The notes under the pieces were generated by a model. The model worked only from the letters and a program-made list of their open reading frames with translations. It did no database searches and was not told where the DNA came from. A stretch of 64,000 bases of DNA from Candidatus Nitrotoga sp. CP45. GTDB taxonomy: Bacteria; Pseudomonadota; Gammaproteobacteria; Burkholderiales; Gallionellaceae. The DNA is taken from assembly GCA_945874105.1 (NCBI GenBank), contig CAMCFJ010000008.1, forward strand, positions 1 to 64,000, read 5' to 3'. Of this stretch, positions 43,267 to 54,126 are shown one piece after another (position 1 is the stretch's first letter; every line of letters starts with the position of its first letter). The translations under genes were made by a program, and so were the position numbers.

Positions 43267-44487
43267 ATGGCCACTACAACAAAAAAACCATGGACGGTCA
43301 TGGTGTACATGGCAGGGGACAACAGCCTGGATCCCGAAGGGGTGCAGGATCTGAAGGAAATGAAAAAGGTGGGTTCGACCGACAAGCTCAACATCGTTGC
43401 CCAGTTTGACCGCGCCGAGGGCCATGTCGCCAGGCGCTATTATCTGCGGAAAGGCGGCATCGTCACGGGAGACGCCGTCGCTTCCCTTGGCGCCATCAAC
43501 ACCGGTGACCCGAAGTGCCTCATTGATTTCATTCAATGGGGTATCAAAAAATATCCAGCCGACAACTATATGCTGGTTCTCTGGAACCACGGCCAGGGGT
43601 GGGATGACACGGACATTTACGCAAACGAACGTCATCGCGGCCTGCGCAGACTGGCCACCGGCCCTATCCGCCATGCGTTGTTTCGTCCGCCCGTGCGCAA
43701 TATGCTCGAGAAGGCCGACAGCGACACCATAGCGCGCGCCATCCTGCTCGACGACAATGCCAAGGACTTTCTGGACAATCTGGAGATGAAGAAAGTGATG
43801 GCCGACACGGCCAAACTGTTGAAACGCAAACTCGACATTCTCGGCATGGACGCCTGCCTGATGAGCATGGCCGAGGTGGGTTACCAGATTCGCGACAGTG
43901 CTTCGTACATGTTGGCTTCGGAGCAAACCGAGCCGGGTGAAGGCTGGCCGTATCAAACCATCCTCGGAGCCTTGGCCAAGAACCCGGCAATGACGCCGCG
44001 TGATCTCAGCGCGCTCATTGTCTACAAGTATCTCGCTTCGTACACCAAAGACGACGGCGTTACCTACTCGGCCTGCGACTTATCCAAGGTGGTTGGACTT
44101 GCCACTGCGGTGGCCGCGCTGGCTGCTGCCCTGAAAGTGAGCTTGAAAGATAGCGCAGCGCGGCAGCGTATTCTGACGGTTCGCAACAAGGTGCAAAGCT
44201 ACTACGTTCCGGACAATATCGATTTGGTCGACTTTTGTTCGCTGTTGGCCGGGGCGGGTGCAGATTCTGCCACCACGGTTGCTTGCCAGAATGTCATCAA
44301 GGCCGTGAAATCTGCCTTTGTGATGGCGCAAGGCTACAAAGGCGCGGACATGAAAAATTCCAACGGCGTGGCGATTTATTTTCCGCTGCAGTCAGTATCC
44401 CCCCTGTATGCCGGCCTGGACTTCAGCAAGAAGACCGGCTGGGACACGTTCCTGCAAGCCTATCTCAGCGCCATCCGCAGCAGATGA
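43267..44487 (+). CDS. C11 clostripain-family cysteine peptidase
   Basis: The 406-residue protein has the C11 caspase-like fold: PWTVMVYMAGDNSLDPEGVQ at the start, catalytic His108 in VLWNHGQGW and catalytic Cys197 in LGMDACLMSMAEVGYQI. Clostripain peptidases cleave after Arg or Lys. No signal peptide is visible, so it may act in the cytoplasm or await an unusual export. The ATG at 43267 has AAAGGAG upstream; the earlier in-frame start at 43246 lacks one. Compared with the AT-rich flanks, the gene is notably GC-rich, and related motif copies flank it, which suggests transfer. Confidence 0.88.
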   Translation: MATTTKKPWTVMVYMAGDNSLDPEGVQDLKEMKKVGSTDKLNIVAQFDRAEGHVARRYYLRKGGIVTGDAVASLGAINTGDPKCLIDFIQWGIKKYPADNYMLVLWNHGQGWDDTDIYANERHRGLRRLATGPIRHALFRPPVRNMLEKADSDTIARAILLDDNAKDFLDNLEMKKVMADTAKLLKRKLDILGMDACLMSMAEVGYQIRDSASYMLASEQTEPGEGWPYQTILGALAKNPAMTPRDLSALIVYKYLASYTKDDGVTYSACDLSKVVGLATAVAALAAALKVSLKDSAARQRILTVRNKVQSYYVPDNIDLVDFCSLLAGAGADSATTVACQNVIKAVKSAFVMAQGYKGADMKNSNGVAIYFPLQSVSPLYAGLDFSKKTGWDTFLQAYLSAIRSR

Positions 44488-44794
44488 AAGTGGAATTATT
44501 GGAATCCGGGAGAACCTGTTCTCTAAGCTGCCTAATTTACCTGAATTGACCTCATCCAGCCGCGCGCGAAGATAACGACGGCTCAAGAACTTTCTATTAC
44601 TAACCGTGCCACGTCAAGTCGCAGGCGACATCATTTACGCTCAACGATTGCTTAATCGAGTGCCATGCCCATCAGACCCGAAAATGCTTGGACTGGAAAA
44701 CCTCTCATAAGGTATTATTTGGTCAACGCAGTACACGGGCTGATCCGGCACTGTACGCTGCAATGTGAACGTGAATAGAAGAGAGGAAGCATAG
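44488..44794. other. Gap between the C11 peptidase and cysK genes
   Basis: This contains motif copy 3 (44510-44539) directly after the peptidase gene and the cysK ribosome site (GAGAGGAAG). I see no gene and only weak promoter-like sequences for cysK (TATTAT around 44715). Confidence 0.5.
44510..44539. repeat. 30-base dispersed motif, copy 3
   Basis: The third copy, 22 bases after the C11 peptidase stop. It shares the core GAGAaCCTG...CTAaGCTGCC...AATTT, and GAGAA/TTCTC can pair within it. Confidence 0.6.
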
Positions 44795-45730
44795 ATGAAG
44801 ATTGCAAAAAATGTTTTGGAACTGATAGGCAATACACCATTGGTGCAATTAAACCGCGTGTGCGAAGGCATAGATGCCACTATCCTGGCCAAGTTGGAAT
44901 TCTTCAGTCCCGCGCTCAGCGTTAAGGATCGTATCGCCGCATCAATGATTGAAGCTGCTGAAAAAGAAGGCAAAATAAAACCAGACACAATTATCCTGGA
45001 GCCAACGTCTGGCAATACCGGCATTGGCCTTGCTATGGTTTGTGCAGCTCGCGGCTATAAGTGCACTTTCATTATGCCGGACAGCATGAGCCGCGAGCGC
45101 CGGCTGTTGATGAAGGCTTATGGCGCAGAACTTATTCTAACTCCAAGCTCGGAAGGTATGCCCGGGGCAATGAAGCTGGCGAAGGAAATGGCTTTAGCCG
45201 ATCCGCGCTACCTCGTATTACAGCAATTCTCTAATCGCGCTAATCCTGCTATTCACCGTACCACCACCGCCGAAGAAATCATGCGCGACACCGACGGCTT
45301 GATAGATATTTTTGTCGCGGGTGTGGGAACTGGGGGCACTATCACTGGTGTAGGTGAAGCATTGAGAGAAATCTACTCGGGCGTGCAGATAATTGCCGTG
45401 GAACCCGATGCCTCACCGGTACTTTCCGGTGGCGAGCGTGGCCCGCACGCTATTCAAGGTATAGGGCCAGGTTTTGTGCCTGAAATCCTCAACAAAAATA
45501 TATTCCACGAAGCAGTACGTGTGAAAGATGAAGATGCATTCAATATGGCGCGACGCCTGGCAAGGGAGGAAGGCCTGCTGGTCGGCATTTCCTCCGGTGC
45601 GGCAGTTTGGGCCGCCCTTGAAATTGCCAAGCGTCCGTTAAATGCTGGCAAGATGATCGTGGTGATGATCCCGTCATTTGGTGAGCGGTATTTGACTACT
45701 AAATTGTTTGCTGATCTGGATGTGGATTAA
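44795..45730 (+). CDS. cysK: Cysteine synthase A (O-acetylserine sulfhydrylase)
   Basis: The 311-residue PLP enzyme joins O-acetylserine and sulfide. It has the PLP lysine in [12 protein letters not shown] (near residue 42), the substrate loop [10 protein letters not shown] and the phosphate-binding [12 protein letters not shown]. The late [13 protein letters not shown] closes the set. The PTSGNTG motif and overall form point to CysK rather than CysM. It has its own ribosome site (GAGGAAG). Confidence 0.95.
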   Translation: MKIAKNVLELIGNTPLVQLNRVCEGIDATILAKLEFFSPALSVKDRIAASMIEAAEKEGKIKPDTIILEPTSGNTGIGLAMVCAARGYKCTFIMPDSMSRERRLLMKAYGAELILTPSSEGMPGAMKLAKEMALADPRYLVLQQFSNRANPAIHRTTTAEEIMRDTDGLIDIFVAGVGTGGTITGVGEALREIYSGVQIIAVEPDASPVLSGGERGPHAIQGIGPGFVPEILNKNIFHEAVRVKDEDAFNMARRLAREEGLLVGISSGAAVWAALEIAKRPLNAGKMIVVMIPSFGERYLTTKLFADLDVD

Positions 45731-45826
45731 CCAGCTGTTGTGCAGAATACAGCACACTGAAAAGCAGGTTGTCAATAATAAACCCAGATAGTTCATTAGA
45801 TTCGATACAAGGTGATTTGCTGGCCT

Positions 45827-45897
45827 CCGTTCGCCCTGAGCCAGTCGAAGGGCACAGCGTTCCGGTGCATGTAGTTCGACAAGCTCACCACGAACGG
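45827..45897. repeat. Dispersed palindromic repeat pair
   Basis: Two opposed elements starting CCGTTCGCCCTGAG and ending CACGAACGG, with AGTCGAAGGG and GTTCGACAAGCTCA inside. It is the same class as 29228-29268. It lies between cysK and the rplU promoter and may end the cysK transcript. Confidence 0.75.
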
Positions 45898-45941
45898 CTT
45901 AATGGATTATTTTGGATAAACGCTATTTGTTAAAAACCATT

Positions 45942-45969
45942 TTGACGGCTGGTGCCGTTTGTGTATAAT
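45942..45969 (+). promoter_or_regulatory. Sigma70 promoter of rplU-rpmA
   Basis: TTGACG (45942-45947), a 16-base spacer and consensus TATAAT (45964-45969), 37 bases upstream of the rplU ATG. Confidence 0.85.
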
Positions 45970-46006
45970 GCGCGACTCTGTAAAACCGCATTCAAGCGAG
46001 GTTGTT

Positions 46007-46318
46007 ATGTACGCAGTAATCAAGACCGGTGGTAAGCAATATCGTGTTGTCGCAGGCGAAACCCTGAAAATTGAAACCGTTGCTGGTGAAGTCGGCAGCG
46101 CTATCGTGCTGGACAAGGTGCTCATGGTCGGCAGTGGCGATAAAGTATCTGTTGGCCAACCGCTATTGGCTGGCGCTACTGTCACGGCAACCATAATTTC
46201 AAATGGTCGTGGCGAGAAGATCAGAATCTTCAAGATGCGTCGACGTAAGCACTATCAAAAACATCAAGGTCATCGTCAAAACTTCACTGAGATCCGCATC
46301 GACGGCATTTCGGCGTAA
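46007..46318 (+). CDS. rplU: 50S ribosomal protein L21
   Basis: The 103-residue protein [18 protein letters not shown] with [14 protein letters not shown] and FTEIRIDGI is a full L21 match. The start at 46007 replaces an earlier in-frame ATG at 45959, which lies within the promoter. It leads the rplU-rpmA pair, 18 bases apart. Confidence 0.98.
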   Translation: MYAVIKTGGKQYRVVAGETLKIETVAGEVGSAIVLDKVLMVGSGDKVSVGQPLLAGATVTATIISNGRGEKIRIFKMRRRKHYQKHQGHRQNFTEIRIDGISA

Positions 46319-46336
46319 CATTGAAGGAGAAGAAAC

Positions 46337-46594
46337 ATGGCATCAAAAAAAGGTGGCGGCAGTACCAGTAACGGTCGCGATTCACACTCAAAACGCCTCG
46401 GCGTGAAATCTTATGGCGGCGAATTAATCAGCGCTGGCAGCATTATCGTACGTCAGCGTGGTACGCGATTCCACGCGGGCGACAACGTTGGCATGGGCAA
46501 GGATCACACCTTGTTTGCGAAGATTACTGGCAAGGTAGTGTTCGCCGTCAAAGGTGCACAAAGACGCAAGACTATCTTCGTGGTTCCAGCTTAA
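46337..46594 (+). CDS. rpmA: 50S ribosomal protein L27
   Basis: The 85-residue protein [20 protein letters not shown] with [17 protein letters not shown] is L27, whose N-terminal tail reaches the peptidyl-transferase centre. AAGGAGAAG is the ribosome site. It is followed by a terminator that separates it from obgE, although read-through is likely. Confidence 0.98.
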   Translation: MASKKGGGSTSNGRDSHSKRLGVKSYGGELISAGSIIVRQRGTRFHAGDNVGMGKDHTLFAKITGKVVFAVKGAQRRKTIFVVPA

Positions 46595-46615
46595 GTACTC
46601 CTAGCCAAGTACAAT

Positions 46616-47727
<1,112 letters not shown>

Positions 47728-47733
47728 TGCATC

Positions 47734-48852
47734 ATGAAAACCATTCTGGCCCAGTGCAAACGCATCGTCGTCAAAGTTGGAAGCAGCCTGGTCACCAACC
47801 AGGGTGAAGGGCTAGACATCCCCGCAATCCGAAACTGGGCGCAGCAAATTGCTACGCTACGTGAAGGTGGGCACAAAGTCGTATTAGTCTCCTCTGGCGC
47901 GATTGCCGAAGGCATGCAGCGACTAGGCTGGAAAAAACGTCCCAGTGCCGTGCATGAATTGCAGGCAGCTGCTGCAGTCGGTCAGATGGGCCTGATACAG
48001 GTGTATGAAAGCTGCTTTAGCGCGCACGGCCTGCATACAGCGCAAATATTGCTTACCCATGCCGACCTCGCCGATCGTGAACGCTATCTCAACGCCCGCT
48101 CTACACTTTGCACTCTGCTGACCCTTGGCGTTATTCCTGTCATCAATGAGAATGACACTGTGGTTACCGATGAAATCAAGTTTGGCGACAACGACACTTT
48201 AGGTGCATTGGTTGCCAACCTGATTGAAGCTGATGCGCTCATTATCCTCACTGACCAGATCGGCCTTTACACTGCCGATCCGCGCAAAGATCCGAATGCT
48301 ACGTTAGTTAGTTTGGCACAAGCTGGCGATGAAAAGCTTGAAGCCATGGCGGGTGGTGCTGGAAGCCACATCGGGAGCGGTGGTATGCTCACCAAGGTAC
48401 TCGCCGCAAAACGTGCTGCACGGAGCGGTGCGCACACTGTGATCGCGTCTGGCCATGAAATTGACGTGTTGCCACGCCTGATGCGTGGCGACAGCATCGG
48501 CACTCTGTTGGAAGCACAGACTTTACCTTTGAATGCTCGCAAACAATGGTTGGCGGATCATCTGCAAATCAGCGGCAAAGTGACGCTGGATACTGGCGCA
48601 GTCCATGCGCTGCGTAACGAAGGCAAAAGCTTGCTACCGGTTGGCATCACCAATGTGAGCGGGGAATTCGAGCGCGGCACAGTGGTCGCCATTTTGGATA
48701 CGAATGGGCAAGATATCGCGCGTGGTCTGATCAACTACAATGCTACAGAAACGCGTCGCATCGCCGGTCATCCTAGTAACGAAATTGAATCCATCTTGGG
48801 TTATGTTGATGAGCCAGAGCTGATACATCGAGACAATTTGATTTTACTGTGA
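47734..48852 (+). CDS. proB: Glutamate 5-kinase
   Basis: ProB phosphorylates glutamate in the first step of proline synthesis. The 372-residue protein has the amino-acid kinase domain ([45 protein letters not shown]). A C-terminal PUA domain starts near residue 275 ([20 protein letters not shown]). It begins six bases after obgE, so the two are co-transcribed; proA is not next to it. Confidence 0.96.
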   Translation: MKTILAQCKRIVVKVGSSLVTNQGEGLDIPAIRNWAQQIATLREGGHKVVLVSSGAIAEGMQRLGWKKRPSAVHELQAAAAVGQMGLIQVYESCFSAHGLHTAQILLTHADLADRERYLNARSTLCTLLTLGVIPVINENDTVVTDEIKFGDNDTLGALVANLIEADALIILTDQIGLYTADPRKDPNATLVSLAQAGDEKLEAMAGGAGSHIGSGGMLTKVLAAKRAARSGAHTVIASGHEIDVLPRLMRGDSIGTLLEAQTLPLNARKQWLADHLQISGKVTLDTGAVHALRNEGKSLLPVGITNVSGEFERGTVVAILDTNGQDIARGLINYNATETRRIAGHPSNEIESILGYVDEPELIHRDNLILL

Positions 48853-48926
48853 GTAACAAGCTAAATTTTTGATTCTTCATGCGCATATAACAGCGATTAT
48901 TTGCAGTAAATCTCACAAAGTATTCG

Positions 48927-50324
48927 CTATATTACCTTCCCAGGATTCATTAAGTTATTCGGGTCAAATGTGTGCTTGATGCTACGCATCAATTCCAATT
49001 CCAGCGCACTTTTGTAATGATTTATCTCGTTACGTTTGAGTTGCCCCAACCCATGCTCAGCGCTGATACTGCCGTTTAGTCCATGAACAATATCGTACAC
49101 GATACTGTTGATCTGTTGGCTTTGCGCGATGAAGGCCAGGTTTTGGGCTGAATCCAGCATTGAGACGTTGTAGTGAATGTTGCCATCGCCGATATGGCCG
49201 AAGGCAACGATGCGCAGACCATTGAACGCGGCATGCAGGGCGGCATTTGCCTGGGTGATGAATTCTGCCACGTGGCTGATCGGCACGGCGACGTCATGTT
49301 TGATACTGATGCCCTCGCGTTTCTGCGCTTCGCTAATATTTTTGCGCAAATTCCACCAGCTTACGGCGTTACTTTTCGAATCTACAGCGAACTCGAAGAT
49401 GCCAGCACCGAACGCCTGCAGCGCATTGAGCAAAGGCGCATCCAGGGGCGCTTGCAGCACATCCGACAGTTCGATCAGTACGATCCATTCATAACGCGAA
49501 ACAAATGGCTCAACCGTATCGGGGATATGCTCTAAAACGAGATCCAGGCAGGATCTCGAAATGATCTCGAAGGCACTTATTTTATCTCCGCAATTAGCAC
49601 GCAAATGTGCGAGCAACTTTACCGCCACCGCCGGATCGCGCACTGCCACACACGCGGTCACAACTGATTGCGGGCGCGGAAACAGCTTCAGCACGGCGGC
49701 AGTAATAATGCCCAGCGTGCCCTCTGCGCCGATGAATAAATGTTTCAAATCATAGCCGGTGTTGTCCTTGCGCAAACTGCGTAATCCATTCCAGATGCGG
49801 CCATCGGGCAAGACCACTTCCAGTCCGAGCACGAGGTCGCGCATGTTGCCATAGCGTAGCACGCCGATGCCGCCGGCATTGGTGGAAATGTTGCCGCCGA
49901 TTTCGCATTGCGCCGCTATGGCGGAGAGGCCGAGCGGGAACAAGCGATTAGCCTGCTCTGCCGCCTCTCGTGCCGCGGCCAGGGTGCAGCCTGCCTCCAC
50001 GGTTAATGTATAGTTGGTAGCATCCAGCGCATGAATTTTGTTCATGCGCGACAGGTTAAGCACGATCTGTTGGCCTTGCGGCAACGGTACTGACCCCCCG
50101 CTTAAACTGGTGTTGCCGCCCTGAGGGACAATGGCGATGCGGTGCTCGGCACACAGTGCGACCACTGCAGCAACTTGTTGCGTATTGCCAGGCAGCACCA
50201 CAGCCAACGCCTTGCCGCTGTATCGCCCGCGCCAGTCGGTACAATAGGGTGTTGCGGTTTCACCGCTCAGCACGTGGTCGGTACCGACTATGTTACGTAG
50301 TAAATTTATCAATTCTGGAAGCAT
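48927..50324 (-). CDS. FAD-linked oxidase, GlcD/D-lactate dehydrogenase type
   Basis: The 465-residue flavoprotein has an FAD_binding_4 domain (IVPQGGNTSLSGGSVPLP, NAGGIGVLRYGNMRDLVLGLEVV) and a GlcD-type cap domain with the late motif SAEHGLGQLKRN, including the active-site histidine. Members oxidise D-lactate, glycolate or other 2-hydroxy acids. No glcE or glcF partner is beside it, which favours a stand-alone D-lactate dehydrogenase. It runs toward the convergent proB. Confidence 0.88.
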   Translation of the reverse strand: MLPELINLLRNIVGTDHVLSGETATPYCTDWRGRYSGKALAVVLPGNTQQVAAVVALCAEHRIAIVPQGGNTSLSGGSVPLPQGQQIVLNLSRMNKIHALDATNYTLTVEAGCTLAAAREAAEQANRLFPLGLSAIAAQCEIGGNISTNAGGIGVLRYGNMRDLVLGLEVVLPDGRIWNGLRSLRKDNTGYDLKHLFIGAEGTLGIITAAVLKLFPRPQSVVTACVAVRDPAVAVKLLAHLRANCGDKISAFEIISRSCLDLVLEHIPDTVEPFVSRYEWIVLIELSDVLQAPLDAPLLNALQAFGAGIFEFAVDSKSNAVSWWNLRKNISEAQKREGISIKHDVAVPISHVAEFITQANAALHAAFNGLRIVAFGHIGDGNIHYNVSMLDSAQNLAFIAQSQQINSIVYDIVHGLNGSISAEHGLGQLKRNEINHYKSALELELMRSIKHTFDPNNLMNPGKVI

Positions 50325-50372
50325 ATAAAATATTTCCTTGAAATTCCTTATTTAACAATTGAGCCAGATGAT

Positions 50373-52550
50373 CTAGAAATCAATCGGGTCAATGTCCAGC
50401 GACCAGCGCACTTTTTGTGAGGGTAGCGCATCCAGCAAGGGTCGCCACTCGCGCAGGAATTGCTGCAAGGGTTTTCGCGCTTCGCTTTGCACCAGCAAGT
50501 GCGCTAAAAAATGGTTAGCGCGACGCGGCATGGCAGCAGGAATCACACCGTAAATCTCAACTGGCATGGCGAGTTCAACTGCAGCTTCGCGCGCTCGTTG
50601 CAGGAAAGTATACATGTGGGCCTCATGCTTGGCTTCAGCACGCAGCAACACCTGATACATGAATGGCGGGAAACCGGCGGATTGGCGTTCCGCCAGCAGG
50701 ATTTTTGCCCACGTATCGTAATCATGTTCCCGCAACGCGCGGAACAATGGGTGATCAGGAAATGCGGTCTGGATTAGTACCTCGCCCAGCTTGTCGGCAC
50801 GGCCAGCGCGCCCTGCTACCTGGACGAGTTGGGCAAACAACTTTTCCGATGCTCGAAAATCACTACTGTATAACGCGCTGTCCGGGTTCAGCACACCCAC
50901 CAGCGTCAGGTTAGGGAAGTCATGTCCCTTTGCCAGCATTTGCGTGCCGACCAGAATGTCTACCGCGTCATCCTGAATCTGCTGACGCATGGCTTGCCAT
51001 GCTCCTTTATTGCGCGTGCTGTCACGATCCACGCGCAGGATGCGCGCCTTGGGGAAATGTTCCTGCAAGGCACTCTCCACCCGTTGCGTGCCGATGCCAA
51101 CTGGTTGCAGGTCGGTGTTGCCGCACGACGGACAGGCATGCGGCACACGCTCCTGATGGCCGCAATGGTGGCAGCGCAGGCGGCGATCTTTAAGATGCAG
51201 CACCAACTTGCCCGCGCAATTTGAACAGCCGGACAGCCAGCCGCAAGCGCCACACATCAACACGGGTGCATAACCGCGCCGATTAATGAATATCAGGCTC
51301 TGTTCGCCGCGCTGTAGCCGCTCGGCCAGGGCCTTGAGAAGCGGCTCGCTGAGACCATGCTGCATAATTATATTGCTGGTGTTAATGCAGCTTACCGTCG
51401 GCAACCGCGCCCGCGCCGCCGCGCGCTGGGTCAGGCGCAACATTTGGTAGCGTCCGCTCTGAGCGTTGTAATAGCTTTCCAGTGAAGGGGTCGCGGATCC
51501 TAATACAATCGGTACGCCACGCTGGCTGGCACGAAAGATTGCCACATCCCGCGCCGAGTAACGTAAGCCATCCTGTTGCTTGAACGAAGCGTCATGTTCC
51601 TCATCCACAATCAACAGCGCCAGTTGTGGCAGCGGCGTGAACACTGCCAGACGCGTACCCAGTATGATCCGCGCCCGGCCTGACTGCGCACGCAGCCAGT
51701 TCTGCATGCGTTCACCATCACTTAAGCCACTGTGCAGGCTGACCAGCTCAACATCCGGCAAGCGGCTGCGAAAATAATTTTCCAGCTGAGGCGTAAGATT
51801 GATTTCCGGCACCAGCAGTAACACTTGCCCTCCCTGCTGCAATATCCGGTTCATCAGATGCACATAAATCTCGGTTTTACCGCTGCCGGTGATGCCGTGC
51901 AGCAGGAAGCAGCCAAAGCATGATGCTTTAGTAATTGCGTCCACTGCTTGCTGCTGCTCCAAGGTTAACGTATGAGTATTGTTGAATGTAAATACGCTGG
52001 GAGCCGCAGGCACGGCACACGTCTCCACCCATCCCGCATGTGACAATGCTTTAAGGGCAGAGGCTGCGCTTGGTGATAGCGCGCACATTTGCGCGGCACT
52101 TAATGAATCCAGCTTCAAGGCTGCGAGTATGCGGTGCTGAACCACCTTGCGCTTCGATAGCAAGCTCAAGTCGAGCGCACGACCGCTAACGCTTAGGCTG
52201 TATTGCATCGTTTCCTTGAGCGTGACAAGCCGGCTGGCACGCAAACGTACCGGCAAGGCGGACAGCACAGTAACGCCAAGGGGATAGTGGTAATAGTCGC
52301 TGCAGAAGCGCAGCAAAACAAGCAGCTCATCGGATAGGGGTGGAACATCACCCAGCACCTGCAAAACGGGTTTGATACGTTCCGCAGAAAGGACAGAATC
52401 CATTCCATATTCCATCACGATGCCGGCCATTTTTTTGCGTCCAAATGAAACCAGTACGCGGGTTCCCGGGACGATCTTGATACTACTGTCTAACGAGTAG
52501 TCAAATAGTGTTGACAACGGCACATCCAGCGCGACGCGAACAATGGCCAT
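50373..52550 (-). CDS. priA: Primosomal replication factor PriA (helicase)
   Basis: PriA reloads the replisome at stalled forks. The 725-residue protein has a DNA-binding N-terminal domain (VALDVPLSTLFDYSLD), Walker A GITGSGKTEIY, the DEEH box VDEEHDASFKQQ, and eight zinc cysteines in CGACGWLSGCSNC and CHHCGHQ...CPSCG. Helicase motifs V and VI (GTQMLAKGHDFPNLTLV, QVAGRAGR) follow. It starts 71 bases from a cluster of DnaA boxes, an unusual promoter neighbourhood that could tie its expression to DnaA. Confidence 0.97.
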   Translation of the reverse strand: MAIVRVALDVPLSTLFDYSLDSSIKIVPGTRVLVSFGRKKMAGIVMEYGMDSVLSAERIKPVLQVLGDVPPLSDELLVLLRFCSDYYHYPLGVTVLSALPVRLRASRLVTLKETMQYSLSVSGRALDLSLLSKRKVVQHRILAALKLDSLSAAQMCALSPSAASALKALSHAGWVETCAVPAAPSVFTFNNTHTLTLEQQQAVDAITKASCFGCFLLHGITGSGKTEIYVHLMNRILQQGGQVLLLVPEINLTPQLENYFRSRLPDVELVSLHSGLSDGERMQNWLRAQSGRARIILGTRLAVFTPLPQLALLIVDEEHDASFKQQDGLRYSARDVAIFRASQRGVPIVLGSATPSLESYYNAQSGRYQMLRLTQRAAARARLPTVSCINTSNIIMQHGLSEPLLKALAERLQRGEQSLIFINRRGYAPVLMCGACGWLSGCSNCAGKLVLHLKDRRLRCHHCGHQERVPHACPSCGNTDLQPVGIGTQRVESALQEHFPKARILRVDRDSTRNKGAWQAMRQQIQDDAVDILVGTQMLAKGHDFPNLTLVGVLNPDSALYSSDFRASEKLFAQLVQVAGRAGRADKLGEVLIQTAFPDHPLFRALREHDYDTWAKILLAERQSAGFPPFMYQVLLRAEAKHEAHMYTFLQRAREAAVELAMPVEIYGVIPAAMPRRANHFLAHLLVQSEARKPLQQFLREWRPLLDALPSQKVRWSLDIDPIDF

Positions 52551-52620
52551 TTAATAAAGTTTGCTCCATCAATTTCTATAATACTGAGCTAAGTTTACTG
52601 ACTTAATTGAGTATTTTTTA

Positions 52621-52842
52621 TTGTCCACATAAGCTGTGGATAACTATGTGGACAATTCCAATATAAGCAAGCTAACTACTAATGATATATACGGTTTTGT
52701 CCAGTCGCTCATTTCATGGGCATAATTTATTATTAATAAAAACAATAACTTAAGTTTAGAACGCTAATATTATAATAAAAATTATTCTCATGATGGATAA
52801 CTATTTGATTTGTGTATAACCAATCATGATGTTAAAAAATTA
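52621..52842. promoter_or_regulatory. DnaA-box cluster with adjoining AT-rich stretch
   Basis: Within 35 bases lie TTGTCCACA (52621-52629), TGTGGATAA (52635-52643, a perfect consensus box on the minus strand) and TGTGGACAA (52647-52655). The outer two form perfect 11-bp inverted arms TTGTCCACATA/TATGTGGACAA. A further near-match TGTGTATAA is at 52811-52819. Bases 52721-52800 have only 13 G/C. This is the pattern of a replication origin or DnaA-titration site; the alternative is a DnaA-controlled promoter for priA. The interval has no gene. Confidence 0.6.
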
Positions 52843-53907
52843 TTAGTGATATTTGCGGCTTAATTCATGGACTGCCTGCACCAATGCCGCAGCATTATCA
52901 GGGTTGGTGAATTGAGAAATGCCGTGTCCCAGATTAAATATATGACCGCTGCCATAGCCATAACTAGCCAGTACGCGTTCCGTCTCGGCACGGATAACTT
53001 CTGGCGTGGAAAACAGCACGGCTGGATCCAGGTTGCCTTGCAGCGCGACCTTATGGCCCACTTTTTGTCGCGCTATGCCAATATCCATGGTCCAGTCCAA
53101 ACCTACCGCATCGCAGCCAATATCGGCGATGCTATCCAGCCATAAACCCCCACCCTTGGTAAATACAATCACTGGAATCTTCACGCCGTCATATTCGCGC
53201 TTCAGCCCTTGCACGATTTTCTGCAAGTAAGGCAGTGAAAATTCGTAGTAAGCAGCATGTGAAAGCACGCCACCCCAGGAATCAAAAATCATCACGGTCT
53301 GCGCACCCGCTTCAATCTGGGCATTGAGATACTGCGTTACCGCTTGCGCAGTGACTTCCAGAATGTGGTGCATCAGCTTGGGCTCTTTGTACATCAACGT
53401 TTTTACGCGTGCATAATCGTCGCTGCCGCCGCCTTCCACCATGTAACAAGATAACGTCCACGGGCTGCCAGAAAAACCGATTAACGGCACGCTACCATTC
53501 AGTGCCTTGCGAATTTGCGACACGGCATCGGTGACGTAACGCAGATCTTTATCGATGTCTGGCACCCGCAACGCTTTGATGGCAGCCTCGTCGCGCAAGG
53601 GCCGCTCAAACTTGGGCCCCTCTCCTTCGGAAAAGTACAATCCAAGACCCATCGCATCCGGTATGGTGAGAATGTCCGAAAACAGAATCGCAGCATCCAG
53701 AGGGAATCGCTCCAGAGGTTGCAATGTAACTTCCGTAGCCATGTCCGGGCTTTTGCATAATTCCAGAAAACTGCCGGCGCGCTTGCGCGTAGCACAGTAT
53801 TCCGGCAGATATCGTCCAGCCTGGCGCATCATCCACACGGGGGTATAGTCAGTCGGTTGACGCAGCAAGGCACGCAGGAAGGTATCGTTTTTTAACTTGA
53901 AATTCAT
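52843..53907 (-). CDS. hemE: Uroporphyrinogen decarboxylase
   Basis: HemE decarboxylates uroporphyrinogen III to coproporphyrinogen III in heme synthesis. The 354-residue protein has [15 protein letters not shown] with its substrate-binding Arg residues, [34 protein letters not shown] and [11 protein letters not shown] near the end. It is a single gene between the DnaA-box region and gltBD. Confidence 0.97.
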   Translation of the reverse strand: MNFKLKNDTFLRALLRQPTDYTPVWMMRQAGRYLPEYCATRKRAGSFLELCKSPDMATEVTLQPLERFPLDAAILFSDILTIPDAMGLGLYFSEGEGPKFERPLRDEAAIKALRVPDIDKDLRYVTDAVSQIRKALNGSVPLIGFSGSPWTLSCYMVEGGGSDDYARVKTLMYKEPKLMHHILEVTAQAVTQYLNAQIEAGAQTVMIFDSWGGVLSHAAYYEFSLPYLQKIVQGLKREYDGVKIPVIVFTKGGGLWLDSIADIGCDAVGLDWTMDIGIARQKVGHKVALQGNLDPAVLFSTPEVIRAETERVLASYGYGSGHIFNLGHGISQFTNPDNAAALVQAVHELSRKYH

Positions 53908-54126
53908 GTTGTTCTCTTTTAATTTATGTTGACTAAATTGGTGACGCAGATAAACGCAAAAAATGGGAAGATAATATCGTCTTCAAGCATCAATATCTTG
54001 AAGTGTAGGGATGCCTGCGTTATTTTGTTGCTGCATCATCTGCCCCGGAGTGGCGGCTATTAAGTGAGATCAGCGCAGCTTGCTGATGGCTACCCGTCAT
54101 TCAGCGCCTGCTATGGACTGCTTAAT

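Noticed and set aside
43228-43956. 242-codon minus-strand frame opposite the C11 peptidase gene
   Set aside because: It is antisense to a gene with intact catalytic motifs; the long frame comes from the GC-rich codon pattern of the true gene.
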